DNA of 64,000 nt from the NCBI GenBank assembly GCA_964474655.1, contig CAYYTU010000002.1:104232-168231 (forward strand), given 5' to 3'. Made by a program: the position numbers and the translations under genes. Below, one piece after another: positions 1-8,101 of the stretch. The stretch is from CAYYTU01 sp964474655 (GTDB taxonomy: Bacteria; Chloroflexota; Anaerolineae; B4-G1). How positions within the stretch are numbered: the stretch's first letter is position 1; every line of letters starts with the position of its first letter. The notes below the pieces were generated by a model, which had not been told where the DNA came from, ran no database searches, and worked only from the letters and a program-made list of their open reading frames with translations.

Positions 1-800
1 CGCTGATAGCAGTGGCTGACGGCCGGGAAGGCTGCCGCCGCCTGCCCCGCCTCCACGATCCGCTCCTCCGGCACCACCCAGCAGGCCATCCCGTTGGCCG
101 TGAAGCCGGCCCGTCGATGCTTGAGCACCGCGCTGAAGCGCCGCATCACGCCTCGCCGGTCCATATCACGCGCCGCCTCCAAAAGTTCTTCCTCCAGCAC
201 GCCGAGCTGAGCGGCTGCCTCCTCGAAGGGCCGCTTCACCAGCGGCATGTGGCCCTGCAGGACGCGCACCACGTCGCGATCGAAGTCGGTGAGCGTGACC
301 GCATCTTCGGAGCCCTGGGGCGCACTCTCCGCCTTCGCCCGGCGCTTATCCCGCGACATATCGAAGTGCACGCCGAGCTTGAAGAGCCGCAGCGAGGGCA
401 GGTTGAGCCAATCGCCCACGCCACCATCTTCGGCCAGTCGAGCGATCTCCTCCTCCAGAACTTGCTCCGGCGGCAGGGTCAGCGTGAACCAGAGGTTGTA
501 GTAGTGATTCCGCGAGTAGTTGTGGCTGACGCCCGGGTGCGTGCTGACCATCGCGGCCACCTCGTCGAGGCGCTCCGGCTCCACGCGAAAGGCCACCAGC
601 GTGCTCTGGTAGCCCAGGCGGCGCGAGGAGAAGATCGGCCCAATCTGGCGGATGATGTTTTCCTCCTTCAGCCGCCGGACCCGTCGCAGCACCTCATCCT
701 CGCTCAGACCTAACGTCTCACCCAGCGCCGCGAAAGGCCGCGGCACCAGCGGGACGGCCTCCTGTAGCGCATCCAGCAGTTGACGATCAACGGTGTCCAT
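1..800 (-). CDS. ahbAB: Fused siroheme decarboxylase AhbA-AhbB (partial, C-terminus beyond window)
   Basis: This is the first step of the alternative heme pathway: decarboxylation of siroheme to 12,18-didecarboxysiroheme. The frame opens with ATG at 800 (MDTVDRQLLDAL) and stays open to base 1, giving 266 codons. Two Lrp/AsnC-like halves are visible. The first (about residues 1-145) has a winged-helix start and the SHNYSRNHYYNLWFT block typical of AhbA. The second begins near residue 155 (TDFDRDVVRVLQ) and reaches VSHCYQR at the window edge, typical of AhbB. The two subunits are normally separate, so this is a fusion. It lies 83 bp downstream of ahbD in the same direction. A plain Lrp regulator is the alternative, but the tandem arrangement and the neighbours favour AhbAB. 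Confidence 0.85.
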   Translation of the reverse strand, partial: MDTVDRQLLDALQEAVPLVPRPFAALGETLGLSEDEVLRRVRRLKEENIIRQIGPIFSSRRLGYQSTLVAFRVEPERLDEVAAMVSTHPGVSHNYSRNHYYNLWFTLTLPPEQVLEEEIARLAEDGGVGDWLNLPSLRLFKLGVHFDMSRDKRRAKAESAPQGSEDAVTLTDFDRDVVRVLQGHMPLVKRPFEEAAAQLGVLEEELLEAARDMDRRGVMRRFSAVLKHRRAGFTANGMACWVVPEERIVEAGQAAAAFPAVSHCYQ

Positions 801-850
801 GACTTGTTTCCCAATGCTCCAGGCGGGTCTGCCACCCGCGTCTCTTCAGC

Positions 851-871
851 GGCGGGGTTACAACCCCCGCC
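851..871. repeat. GC-rich palindrome between ahbD and ahbAB
   Basis: GGCGGGG and CCCCGCC arms enclose TTACAAC. It fills part of the 83-bp ahbD-ahbAB gap and resembles the (G)GGG-TTACAA-CCC elements near 35.6-35.8 kb. It lacks a T tract, so termination is unlikely. Confidence 0.5.
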
Positions 872-883
872 GGAGCAGAAAAA

Positions 884-1951
884 TCACGATGGCTCATACA
901 GGCAGTACGGCTCCTCGGCCATATAATCGCCGGTCAGGCTGTAGGCGCGGGCGCGGCAGCCGCCGCAGCGATGCACAAACGCACACTCGCCGCACTTCCC
1001 CTCCAGCTGGCTCAGATCGCGCAACTTACGGAACACGGGCGACTCCTGGTAGATGGTCCCGAAGTCCTGCTCGCGCACGTTGCCCGCCAGCACCGGCAGG
1101 TAGCCGCAGGGATAGACCTCGCCCCGATGCGAGATGAAGCAGTAGCCCATCCCAGCCAGACAGCCGCGGCTCATCCGATCCAGCCCGCGCTGACGCCCCA
1201 CCAGGTTCGGCGGCGTCTCCGATTCCTTCTGGCGCGTCAGCACCAAGCGCATAAACTGCGGCCCACAGGTCACCCGCAGCGGGATGGGCGAATCGAGCGC
1301 CGCGTCGTAGATCCAGTTGAGGATCGACTCGTACTCCTCCGGCGACAGCTCATCGTCCACCTGACCGCGCCCGGTCGGCACGAGCATAAAGACGTGCCAG
1401 GCCGCCGCCCCCAGCGCGACGGACAGGTCGTGAATCGCCTCCAGATCGTCCACGTTCTGGCGCATCACCGTGGTGTTGATCTGAAAGGGCAGCTCCCCCT
1501 CAGCACAATACCGGATGCCGCGCACGGCCTCGTCGAAGGCGCCGGGCACGCCGCGGATAGCGTCGTGACGCTCGTCGCAGGAGCCATCAATGCTAACCGA
1601 GACCCGCTTGATCCCCACATCCTTCATCCGCTCCACAATCGCCGGCGTGATCAGCGTGCCGTTGGGGGAGATCGCCACGCGCAGGCCCTGCTCGTTGGCG
1701 TAGGCCGCGATGTCGAAGACGTCCGCGCGCATCAGGGGCTCGCCGCCGCTGATGATGAAGATCGGCCTGGACAGCGTCGCGATCTCGTCGATCAGGCCCA
1801 TCACCTCGTCGGTGGTCAATTCGTCGGGGGCTGGGTCGCGCTGGGCGCTGGCCCGGCAGTGGCGGCAGACCAGGTTGCAGGCCCTCGTTGATTCCCAGGC
1901 GATGACGCGCGGGGCCGGGCCGATGGCGTCGCTTCCGAATGGATGGGGCAT
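884..1951 (-). CDS. ahbD: AdoMet-dependent heme synthase AhbD (radical SAM, Fe-coproporphyrin III decarboxylase)
   Basis: It catalyses the last step of the Ahb pathway, oxidative decarboxylation of the two propionates of Fe-coproporphyrin III to give heme b. The protein has 355 aa. The radical-SAM CxxxCxxC is C25, C29, C32 (ACNLVCRHC) followed by a GGEP motif. The C-terminal SPASM-type region has two cysteine clusters (GCLAGMGYC...YPCGY and CGECAFVHRCGGC) for auxiliary 4Fe-4S clusters. GGGGAGG lies 6 nt before the ATG. It starts 3 bp after the hemB stop and is co-transcribed with it. It is assigned AhbD rather than AhbC because it lacks AhbC's N-terminal extension and starts close to the PRVIAWESTRACN block. 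Confidence 0.88.
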   Translation of the reverse strand: MPHPFGSDAIGPAPRVIAWESTRACNLVCRHCRASAQRDPAPDELTTDEVMGLIDEIATLSRPIFIISGGEPLMRADVFDIAAYANEQGLRVAISPNGTLITPAIVERMKDVGIKRVSVSIDGSCDERHDAIRGVPGAFDEAVRGIRYCAEGELPFQINTTVMRQNVDDLEAIHDLSVALGAAAWHVFMLVPTGRGQVDDELSPEEYESILNWIYDAALDSPIPLRVTCGPQFMRLVLTRQKESETPPNLVGRQRGLDRMSRGCLAGMGYCFISHRGEVYPCGYLPVLAGNVREQDFGTIYQESPVFRKLRDLSQLEGKCGECAFVHRCGGCRARAYSLTGDYMAEEPYCLYEPS

Positions 1952-1954
1952 CGG

Positions 1955-2989
1955 CTACCTCCCCTCGCTCAGCCAACGGGCGGCGTCCTTGGCCCAATAG
2001 GTCAGGATCACGTCGGCGCCGGCCCGCTTGATGGAAGTGAGCGCCTCCAGCGCCACGGCCCGCTCGTCGATCCAGCCCTTCTGTGCCGCGGCCTTGATCA
2101 TCGAGAACTCGCCGCTGACGCTGTAGGCCGCCACCGGGTAATCGAAAGTCTCCCGCACCCGCCGAATGATGTCGAGATACGGCAGCGCTGGCTTGACCAT
2201 CACGATGTCGGCGCCCTCGTCGATATCGAGCGCCACCTCGCGCAGCGCCTCGCAGGCGTTGGGCGGGTCCATCTGATGGCTGCTGCGGTCGCCGAACTGC
2301 GGCGGCGACTGACAGGCATCCCGAAACGGGCCATAGAAACTGGAAGCGTACTTGGCGGCGTAGGAGAGGATGCTCACGTGCGCGTAGCCAGCCCCGTCCA
2401 GCGCCTCGCGGATCGCGCCCACCATCCCGTCCATCATCCCCGAGGGGGCCACCATATCGGCGCCGGCCTCGGCGTGCGAGACGGCGACCTTGGCCAGGAC
2501 GTCCAGTGTCTCATCGTTCAAGATGTAGCCATCGGGCAGGCCGCAGCTTTCGGGACGGAGGTCGTGCCCGCCCCACTGCCCCCCTTTGATCAGGCCGCAG
2601 TGGCAACACTCGGTGTACTCGCAGAGGCAGACGTCGGTGATGACCGTCAGATCGGGCACGGTGTCCTTGATGGCACGGATGGCCTGCTGGACGATGCCGT
2701 GCTCGGCGAAGTTCTCTCGGCCGATGGGGTCCCGTTCCGCTGGCAGGCCGAAGAGGATCACGGCTGGGATGCCCAGGTCCGCGATCTCCTCCACCTCCGC
2801 CGGCAGCCGGTCAATGGACCAGTGGTAGTTGCCCGGCATCGACGGTATCTCGCGCTTCACGTCCTCGCCGTGGACGGCGAAAAGCGGATAGATCAGGTCA
2901 GATGGTGCAAGCGTCGTCTCCCGCACCATCCGGCGGACGTTCTCACTGATCCGCAGCCGGCGCAGTCGATAGGCAGGGAAATGACTCAT
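1955..2989 (-). CDS. hemB: Delta-aminolevulinic acid dehydratase (porphobilinogen synthase)
   Basis: It condenses two 5-aminolevulinate molecules into porphobilinogen. The protein is about 344 aa, normal for HemB. The cysteine-rich metal site DVCLCEYTECCHCG is the zinc type. Schiff-base lysines are visible in SYAAKYASSFYGPF and in MVKPALPYLD. The frame extends 8 codons further upstream, but GGAGGAG sits just before the ATG at 2989 (MSHFPAYRLRR), so that start is used. It heads the hemB-ahbD-ahbAB unit. The trunk genes hemA, C and D lie in the next block, and hemL is not in this window. Confidence 0.95.
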   Translation of the reverse strand: MSHFPAYRLRRLRISENVRRMVRETTLAPSDLIYPLFAVHGEDVKREIPSMPGNYHWSIDRLPAEVEEIADLGIPAVILFGLPAERDPIGRENFAEHGIVQQAIRAIKDTVPDLTVITDVCLCEYTECCHCGLIKGGQWGGHDLRPESCGLPDGYILNDETLDVLAKVAVSHAEAGADMVAPSGMMDGMVGAIREALDGAGYAHVSILSYAAKYASSFYGPFRDACQSPPQFGDRSSHQMDPPNACEALREVALDIDEGADIVMVKPALPYLDIIRRVRETFDYPVAAYSVSGEFSMIKAAAQKGWIDERAVALEALTSIKRAGADVILTYWAKDAARWLSEGR

Positions 2990-3141
2990 AAAATACTCCT
3001 CCAGAGAAACCAATGCGGCTCCTATGAAATGGGGAAACCTCTAATCCCCAGTCATAACTCGCTCGAGGTCACGTGCAGAGGTGCAGAAAACACTAGCTGC
3101 GAGGGGAAGCGCCATACATTTAGAGATGGATGACCAGTGGA

Positions 3142-3525
3142 TCATCTGACATACGGCTCAAGCACCTCAAGGCCAGAGAAATTCCGGTAATGCTTGAGGT
3201 TAAACGTATAGAGCGGCGCGTCGCGCTCCAACGCCATAGCCGCGATGATACAATCGGGAGCCTCAACGCCAAATTCAAGCCGATAGGTCACCAATAAATC
3301 GAATGCCCGCTCAAATTCGCTGGCTTCGGGCCAAATCACGTTGAAGCGACGGATGAACGCTTGCACACGTTCCAGATCGGCCTTGTCTCGACACCCGGCG
3401 ACCAACTCCATCGCTACAACGCCAGGGATCCCGAAGACCCGGTCCGAGGAGTGACGCAACCACCTGTCGGCTGACGCTAAGCCGCGCAGACAGTCGATCA
3501 AAACGTCAGTATCGAGCAGTATCAT
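3142..3525 (-). CDS. vapC: VapC-like PIN-domain toxin
   Basis: This is a predicted Mg2+-dependent ribonuclease toxin of a type II toxin-antitoxin pair. The 127 aa are full PIN length. The acidic residues D5 (LLDTDVLID), E40 (AMELVAG) and D91 (EAPDCIIAA) are in place, as is the late TFNLKHYRNF block. It overlaps the upstream antitoxin gene by 4 bp (ATGA), indicating translational coupling. The pair interrupts the tetrapyrrole cluster between hemB and ahbC. Cellular target unknown. Confidence 0.85.
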   Translation of the reverse strand: MILLDTDVLIDCLRGLASADRWLRHSSDRVFGIPGVVAMELVAGCRDKADLERVQAFIRRFNVIWPEASEFERAFDLLVTYRLEFGVEAPDCIIAAMALERDAPLYTFNLKHYRNFSGLEVLEPYVR

Positions 3526-3785
3526 CGCTCAGAACGCTTCCAGGTTTCTTCACGAAGGGTGCGAGCGAGCGCAGGACTGGCAGGCAGATCATCACGCTCC
3601 TCCCACATACCGAAGAACTCCGATTCTCGCAGATCGCCCAGTGTGGAATGGCGCTCCGATGCGGTTTCGGTGGGTGCGAATACGATGATGACCTCCATCG
3701 AGCCAGCCGGCACATCTTCTGGAACCCGAAGGGTAAGCGTGCGTTCGGGGGTGACTGTGGTCTTGAATTTGACAAGGCGTATCAT
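3522..3785 (-). CDS. Antitoxin partner of the VapC-like toxin
   Basis: A small acidic protein (87 aa from M at 3785) begins MIRLVKFKTTVTPERTLTLR, a short beta-rich N-terminus like AbrB-type or similar antitoxins. The C-terminal half is charged and probably wraps the toxin. The frame is open 5 codons further upstream, but GGAGGTGAGG directly before ATG at 3785 supports the shorter start. It precedes vapC with a 4-bp overlap. The palindrome at 3801-3814 sits just upstream and is a likely autoregulatory operator. The antitoxin family was not recognised with certainty. Confidence 0.7.
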   Translation of the reverse strand: MIRLVKFKTTVTPERTLTLRVPEDVPAGSMEVIIVFAPTETASERHSTLGDLRESEFFGMWEERDDLPASPALARTLREETWKRSER

Positions 3786-3800
3786 CCTCACCTCCGCCAT

Positions 3801-3814
3801 CTATGGTACCATAG
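3801..3814. promoter_or_regulatory. Perfect 14-bp palindrome upstream of the TA pair, candidate operator
   Basis: CTATGGTACCATAG is a perfect palindrome 16 bp upstream of the antitoxin start. An extended -10-like TGGTATAAC lies just beyond it on the minus strand. This spacing suits conditional autorepression by a toxin-antitoxin complex, which is inferred. Confidence 0.55.
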
Positions 3815-3884
3815 ATCGATAGTTATACCAATGTGCAAGTCGCATAGGGAAAGTCTACAGCTCCAAGTGAAACAGGGTTCACCA

Positions 3885-5063
3885 TCACATACCAATTTCT
3901 TCATCGGTCAGATAGCAGGCCGGGTCCGGCGCCCAGACGTCGCCGTGGACCGCCTCGGCGCGCACCCGGAAGTTGCCGTTGCAGATGTCCAGGTACTGGC
4001 ACTCGGCGCAGCGCCCCTTGAGCAACGGCTTGCGGTCCTTCAGCCCCGCCATCAGCGGATCGGACGTGTCGGTCCAGATCTCGCCAAAGGGTCGCTCGCG
4101 CACGTTGCCGAACGAATGATGCTGCCAGAACTGGTCGGGGTGGACGTTCCCCAGGTGATCCACCGCCGCGATGCCAACGCCGGAGGCATTGCCACCGTTG
4201 GCCTGCAGCAGCGAGAGCACCTCCTCGTACCGCTCCGGCTGCTCGCGCCTCACGCGCTCCAGGAGGTACGGCGCGTCGGCGTGGTTGTCGACGGTCAGGA
4301 TCTCGATGTCCACCCCCTGGCGGTGAAACGCCATCGCGCGGTCGAAGATCATATCGACGGCGGCGCGGGTCTCCTCCAGCGTCAGGTCGTCGGCCCGCAT
4401 ACGCTCGCCGCGTCCGGCGTAGACCAGGTGATAGAAACAGGCCCGCGGGATGCCCTCGTCGCGCAGCAAGTCCAGGATGGCGGGAAGATCCTCGACGTTA
4501 TGCTTATTGAGCGTCAGTCGCAGCCCTGTGCGCACGCCGACCGCCTGACAGCGATGGAAGCCCTCCAGCGCCGCGTCGAAGGCGCCGTCCACCCCGCGGA
4601 AGCGATCGTTGGTCTCGCCGATGCCGTCGAGCGAGATGCCAACGTAGGAAAAGCCCGCGTCCCGGATGCGCTGGGCGTTGGCGCGGTTGATCAACGTGCC
4701 ATTGGTGGAGATCACCGTGCGCAGCCCCCGCTCGACGGCATAGGCGCCCAGCTCGAACAGATCGCCGCGCATCAGCGGCTCGCCGCCAGAGAAGAGCAGC
4801 ACCGGCACGCCGAAGTCGGCCAGGTCGTCGATGAAGCCTTTCGCTTCGACGGTGCTCAGCTCATTAGGCGCAGGCTCGGCCTTGGCGGTGTAATAGCAAT
4901 GCACGCAGCGCAAGTTGCACGCCTTGGTCGAGTTCCAGACCACGATCGGTTTTCGGCTCAAATTGGCCTCTCGGCGACTGGCGTACTCCTTCTCCCGCCA
5001 CTTGTAACGCAGACGGTCCTGAGGACCAATCTGATCGCAGAGAAGCCGGGTAACACTGATCAT
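3885..5063 (-). CDS. ahbC: 12,18-didecarboxysiroheme deacetylase AhbC (radical SAM)
   Basis: It removes the two acetate side chains of 12,18-didecarboxysiroheme to give Fe-coproporphyrin III, the substrate of AhbD. The protein has 392 aa. The N-terminal extension MISVTRLLCDQIGPQDRLRY before the radical-SAM core is typical of AhbC. CxxxCxxC is C49, C53, C56 (ACNLRCVHC), then LFSGGEPL. C-terminal SPASM cysteines appear in RCAECQYLDICNG and DPACYLTDEE. GGAGAGGATAGG precedes the ATG. It reads toward the TA pair and hemB. Transcription starts in the 84-bp gap shared with the divergent gene at 5148. Confidence 0.9.
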   Translation of the reverse strand: MISVTRLLCDQIGPQDRLRYKWREKEYASRREANLSRKPIVVWNSTKACNLRCVHCYYTAKAEPAPNELSTVEAKGFIDDLADFGVPVLLFSGGEPLMRGDLFELGAYAVERGLRTVISTNGTLINRANAQRIRDAGFSYVGISLDGIGETNDRFRGVDGAFDAALEGFHRCQAVGVRTGLRLTLNKHNVEDLPAILDLLRDEGIPRACFYHLVYAGRGERMRADDLTLEETRAAVDMIFDRAMAFHRQGVDIEILTVDNHADAPYLLERVRREQPERYEEVLSLLQANGGNASGVGIAAVDHLGNVHPDQFWQHHSFGNVRERPFGEIWTDTSDPLMAGLKDRKPLLKGRCAECQYLDICNGNFRVRAEAVHGDVWAPDPACYLTDEEIGM

Positions 5064-5083
5064 CCTATCCTCTCCATCATCTT

Positions 5084-5112
5084 TTGTGCGTTTATCAATT
5101 TTACGCTACAAT
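5084..5112 (+). promoter_or_regulatory. Predicted sigma70-type promoter for the gene at 5148
   Basis: TTGTGC (5084-5089) and TACAAT (5107-5112) are separated by 17 bp. The expected start is near 5119, 29 nt before the ATG. Confidence 0.5.
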
Positions 5113-5147
5113 CAGACCATAAGTCCCAATCGCGAAAGAGGTGGTGT

Positions 5148-5462
5148 ATGGCTCTATCTCCTACAGTCGTCTCCAAGCCGGCTCAAAAAGTGCTCAAGGA
5201 ACTAACGGGAGAGACGCGCCCCGACTTGGCGCTTCCCCTGGCCTTGAAAGATCTGGTGCAACTGCGCTTGGAAGCTGCAGAATCCAAAATCGCTGCTTTC
5301 GAAGAAAAGTACAGTATGGACTTCGCCCAGTTCAAAGAGGCCTGGGAGCGCGGCGACATTGACGCCCCTTACTCCTACGCCGTAGAAAAAGACTACTGGG
5401 AATGGGAAGCCGCGATAACTGACAAGGCCAAACTCGAAGAGCTACAAGACGCGCTGATTTGA
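5148..5462 (+). CDS. Small acidic antitoxin-like protein, orphan
   Basis: This 104-aa protein is helical and acidic (KYSMDFAQFKEAWERGDIDA, then a Tyr/Trp-rich tail). Its overall plan resembles antitoxin-like partners that precede small toxins in many bacteria. An in-frame reading extends far upstream only because it lies antisense to ahbC. AGAGGTGG before ATG 5148 and the promoter at 5084-5112 set the start. No intact partner gene follows: only about 100 bp separate it from the convergent cobA-hemD stop. It is therefore an orphan or remnant of a TA pair. The function is inferred from size and context, not from a recognised family. Confidence 0.6.
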   Translation: MALSPTVVSKPAQKVLKELTGETRPDLALPLALKDLVQLRLEAAESKIAAFEEKYSMDFAQFKEAWERGDIDAPYSYAVEKDYWEWEAAITDKAKLEELQDALI

Positions 5463-5559
5463 GCACCTCCGAATTCCTCTTCTGCTGCTCCCGCAATCGT
5501 ACGAGATCGCCGTCAAGAGACGCCTCCCACAAAGCCTACAACTTGCAACTTGCAACCTG

Positions 5560-7098
5560 CTAACCTGTAACTTCTTTTTGATACGTCACCAACGCGTTGA
5601 GCAGCCCCTCAATCGTGTGCTCGCTGGCGCTGACGTGCACCGGCAGGCCCAGCTCCCGCGCCGTCCCCGCCGTGATGGGCCCGATGCAGGCGACGACGAT
5701 GCCCTCCGGAAGCTCCGGCAGCGGCTCCAGCGCCGCCACGAAGTTACGCACGGTCGAGGAACTGGTGAAGGTCAGGACGTCGATCTCGCCCGCCGCCAGC
5801 AACTCGCGGATTCGCTCCGCATCCTCGGCATCGGCCGACACCGTCCGGTAGGCCGCGATCTCGTCGACGTCGGAGCCAGCATCAATCAACCCGTCGGCAA
5901 GCGCCGGGCGGGCGATGTCGGCCCGCGGCAGCAGCACGCGCTGCCCCTCCACCGCGCCGATCTCGTCCAGGATCGCCTCCGCAACGTACTGATCGGGCAC
6001 CAGGTCGGCCCGCAGGCCGTGACGGGCCAGCTCCCCGGCGGTGACCGGGCCGATGGCGCCCAAGCGCGCGCCGGCGAAGGCCCGCGCGTCCTTCCCCAAC
6101 GCCTCCAACCGCCGCCAGAAGAACCGCACCCCGTTGGTGCTGGTGAAGATGGTCCAATCGTAGTGACCGCTCGCCAGCCGCTCAATCGCCGCATCCAGCG
6201 CTGCCCAATCCTCCGGCGGGCGGATCTCAATGGTCGGGAAGATAACCGGAGCGGCGCCCAGTTCCCGCAGCCGCGCCGCGGTCCCCCCGGCCTTCTCGCG
6301 AGGCCGCGTGACCAGCACCCGCTGCCCAAACAACAGCCGCGTATCGAACCAGCGCAGCTCGTCCCGCAGCGCCGCCACGCCGCCCACCACGAGCACAGCC
6401 GGCGGTCGCAACTCGGCCTCCCGGGCCCGCTCGGCGATGGTTTCCAGCGTACCGGCCACCGCCTCCTGCCGGGGCGTCGTCCCCCAGCGAATGAGGGCCG
6501 CGGGCGTCTGCGGATCGCGCCCCGTCGCCAGCAGCTCCCGCGCGATGACCGGCAGGTTGCCCACGCCCATCAGCACGATCAGCGTGTCCATCCGCGCCAG
6601 GGCGTCCCAATCGAGCCCCAGGCCCTCGTCGGCGCCCTCGCCGCCCTTGCGCCGGTGACCGGTGACCACGGCGAAGTTCGAGGCCACGTCCCGATGAGTG
6701 ACGGGAATCCCGGCGTAGGCCGGGACGGCGATCGGGCTGGTGATGCCCGGCACCACCTCGAAGGGAACCCCGGCCGCCGATAAAACCTGGGCCTCCTCGC
6801 CGCCGCGCCCGAAGACGAAGGGATCGCCGCCCTTGAGCCGCACTACCCTCAGCCCGGCCCGCGCCTTCTCCACCAGCAAGTCGTTGATCTCCTGCTGCGA
6901 CAGTTTGTGCTTGTGCGCCGACTTGCCGACGTAGATCAGCTCCGCGTCCGGCCGCGCCGCATCCAGCAGATCATCGCCGATCAGACGATCGTAGAGCACG
7001 ACGTCGGCCCGCGCCAGGCAATCGCGCCCGCGCACGGTGATCAGGCCCGGATCGCCCGGCCCGGCGCCGATGAGGTAGACAATGCCAATGTTGGTCAA
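5560..7098 (-). CDS. cobA-hemD: Uroporphyrinogen-III C-methyltransferase / uroporphyrinogen-III synthase fusion
   Basis: This bifunctional protein (512 aa) has two domains. Residues 1 to about 245 are the SAM-dependent methyltransferase that makes precorrin-2 (VYLIGAGPGDPGL, VVRLKGGDPFVFGRGGEE, GIPVTHR). Residues from about 255 are HemD (FGQRVLVTRPREKAGG, TIFTSTNGVRFF, LTFTSSSTVRNF), which closes and isomerises hydroxymethylbilane. The fusion channels flux straight to precorrin-2, the branch point for siroheme/heme and cobalamin here. It is the last gene of the regulator-cysG(N)-hemA-hemC unit, 64 bp after hemC. That gap holds repeated TTACGTTTT-like tracts. Confidence 0.95.
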   Translation of the reverse strand: MTNIGIVYLIGAGPGDPGLITVRGRDCLARADVVLYDRLIGDDLLDAARPDAELIYVGKSAHKHKLSQQEINDLLVEKARAGLRVVRLKGGDPFVFGRGGEEAQVLSAAGVPFEVVPGITSPIAVPAYAGIPVTHRDVASNFAVVTGHRRKGGEGADEGLGLDWDALARMDTLIVLMGVGNLPVIARELLATGRDPQTPAALIRWGTTPRQEAVAGTLETIAERAREAELRPPAVLVVGGVAALRDELRWFDTRLLFGQRVLVTRPREKAGGTAARLRELGAAPVIFPTIEIRPPEDWAALDAAIERLASGHYDWTIFTSTNGVRFFWRRLEALGKDARAFAGARLGAIGPVTAGELARHGLRADLVPDQYVAEAILDEIGAVEGQRVLLPRADIARPALADGLIDAGSDVDEIAAYRTVSADAEDAERIRELLAAGEIDVLTFTSSSTVRNFVAALEPLPELPEGIVVACIGPITAGTARELGLPVHVSASEHTIEGLLNALVTYQKEVTG

Positions 7099-7162
7099 AA
7101 TCGCCCTCCTGATTCAAAACGTGTTGCGTAGTGCGCAACCTTTCTGCTTACGCCTTACGTTT

Positions 7163-8101
7163 TTACGTTTTACGTTTCAACAAGTCGCCCGCGCCGCGCC
7201 CCAGCAGATCCTCGGCCACGGCCTCGCCTACTGCCTCCGCCTGCTCCATCGGACCGCGCCGCTCGTTGCGGATCATCCTCTGCCCGTCGTGGCTGGCGAC
7301 CAGGCCGCGCAGCCACACGTCGCCCTCGTCGATCACGGCGTAGGCCGCGGCGGGCACGTGGCAGCCGGCGCCCAGACGAGCCATAAAGCTCCGTTCGGCG
7401 GCGGCAGCGGCCCAACTCGACGGGTGATTGACCGGCGCGACCAGCGTACGCGTCTGCTCGTCGTCCGCGCGGATCTCCACCGCAAGCGCACCCTGCCCCG
7501 CCGCCGGCAGCAGCGTCTCCGGCGGCAGCACCTCGGTGATCGCATCCTCGCGCTCCAGCCGGGTCAGCCCGGCGGCCGCCAGGACGACCGCATCGTAATC
7601 GGCCCCCTCGGCCTTGCGCAGGCGCGTATCCACGTTACCGCGGATGCCCACCACCTCCAGATCGGGACGCCGATTCAGCAGCTGCGCCTTGCGGCGCGGC
7701 GAGCCAGTGCCGACTCGCGCTCCGGCCGGCAGCTCCAGCAGCGAAGCGCCCGCGGGCGAGACCAGCACATCGCGCGGATCGGCTCGCTCCGGCACAGCAG
7801 CGAGCGCCAGCGCTGGCGGTACTCGACTGGGCATATCCTTCAGGCTATGAACCGCCAGGTCGATCGCGTCGTCCAACAGCGCAACCTCCAGCGCCTTAAC
7901 GAACAACCCCACACCTCCCGCTCGATGGAGCGGCGTCTTCCGGTCCCGATCGCCTTGGGTGGTAACCTCGACGATCTGGAAGCGAACGTCGGGATGATGG
8001 GCCTGCAACCGATCCATCACCCACCGCGCCTGCCAGAGCGCCAGATCGCTGCCGCGCGTACCGACGCGGACGGTCGTCTGCTCATCGCTCTTCAGCGTCA
8101 C
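7163..8101 (-). CDS. hemC: Porphobilinogen deaminase (hydroxymethylbilane synthase)
   Basis: It polymerises four porphobilinogens into hydroxymethylbilane. The 312 aa are full length. Family motifs are clear: RVGTRGSDLALWQ, VHSLKDMPS, GTGSPRRKAQL, IRGNVDTRL, and C247 in LGAGCHVP, which anchors the dipyrromethane cofactor. Its ATG overlaps the hemA stop by 4 bp (ATGA), so the two are translationally coupled. Confidence 0.96.
   Translation of the reverse strand: MTLKSDEQTTVRVGTRGSDLALWQARWVMDRLQAHHPDVRFQIVEVTTQGDRDRKTPLHRAGGVGLFVKALEVALLDDAIDLAVHSLKDMPSRVPPALALAAVPERADPRDVLVSPAGASLLELPAGARVGTGSPRRKAQLLNRRPDLEVVGIRGNVDTRLRKAEGADYDAVVLAAAGLTRLEREDAITEVLPPETLLPAAGQGALAVEIRADDEQTRTLVAPVNHPSSWAAAAAERSFMARLGAGCHVPAAAYAVIDEGDVWLRGLVASHDGQRMIRNERRGPMEQAEAVGEAVAEDLLGRGAGDLLKRKT

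Noticed and set aside
971..1891. Long plus-strand frame opposite ahbD
   Set aside because: High-GC antisense shadow. The minus strand encodes a complete radical-SAM enzyme with its cysteines and a good ribosome site.
1943..3133. 396-codon plus-strand frame opposite hemB
   Set aside because: Antisense shadow of hemB; no family resemblance and low-complexity His/Gln/Arg composition.
884..5063. Assigning the two radical-SAM genes to PqqE or other SPASM peptide maturases
   Set aside because: Neighbouring ahbAB and hem genes, the AhbC-type N-terminus and the lack of precursor-peptide genes favour AhbC and AhbD.
3648..5147. Upstream part of the 604-codon plus-strand frame
   Set aside because: Antisense to ahbC. 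Only the last 104 codons, from ATG 5148 with promoter and ribosome site, are taken as a gene.
5332..5532. Minus-strand frame as a partner toxin for the orphan antitoxin
   Set aside because: It overlaps the antitoxin gene antisense, and no toxin motif is visible.
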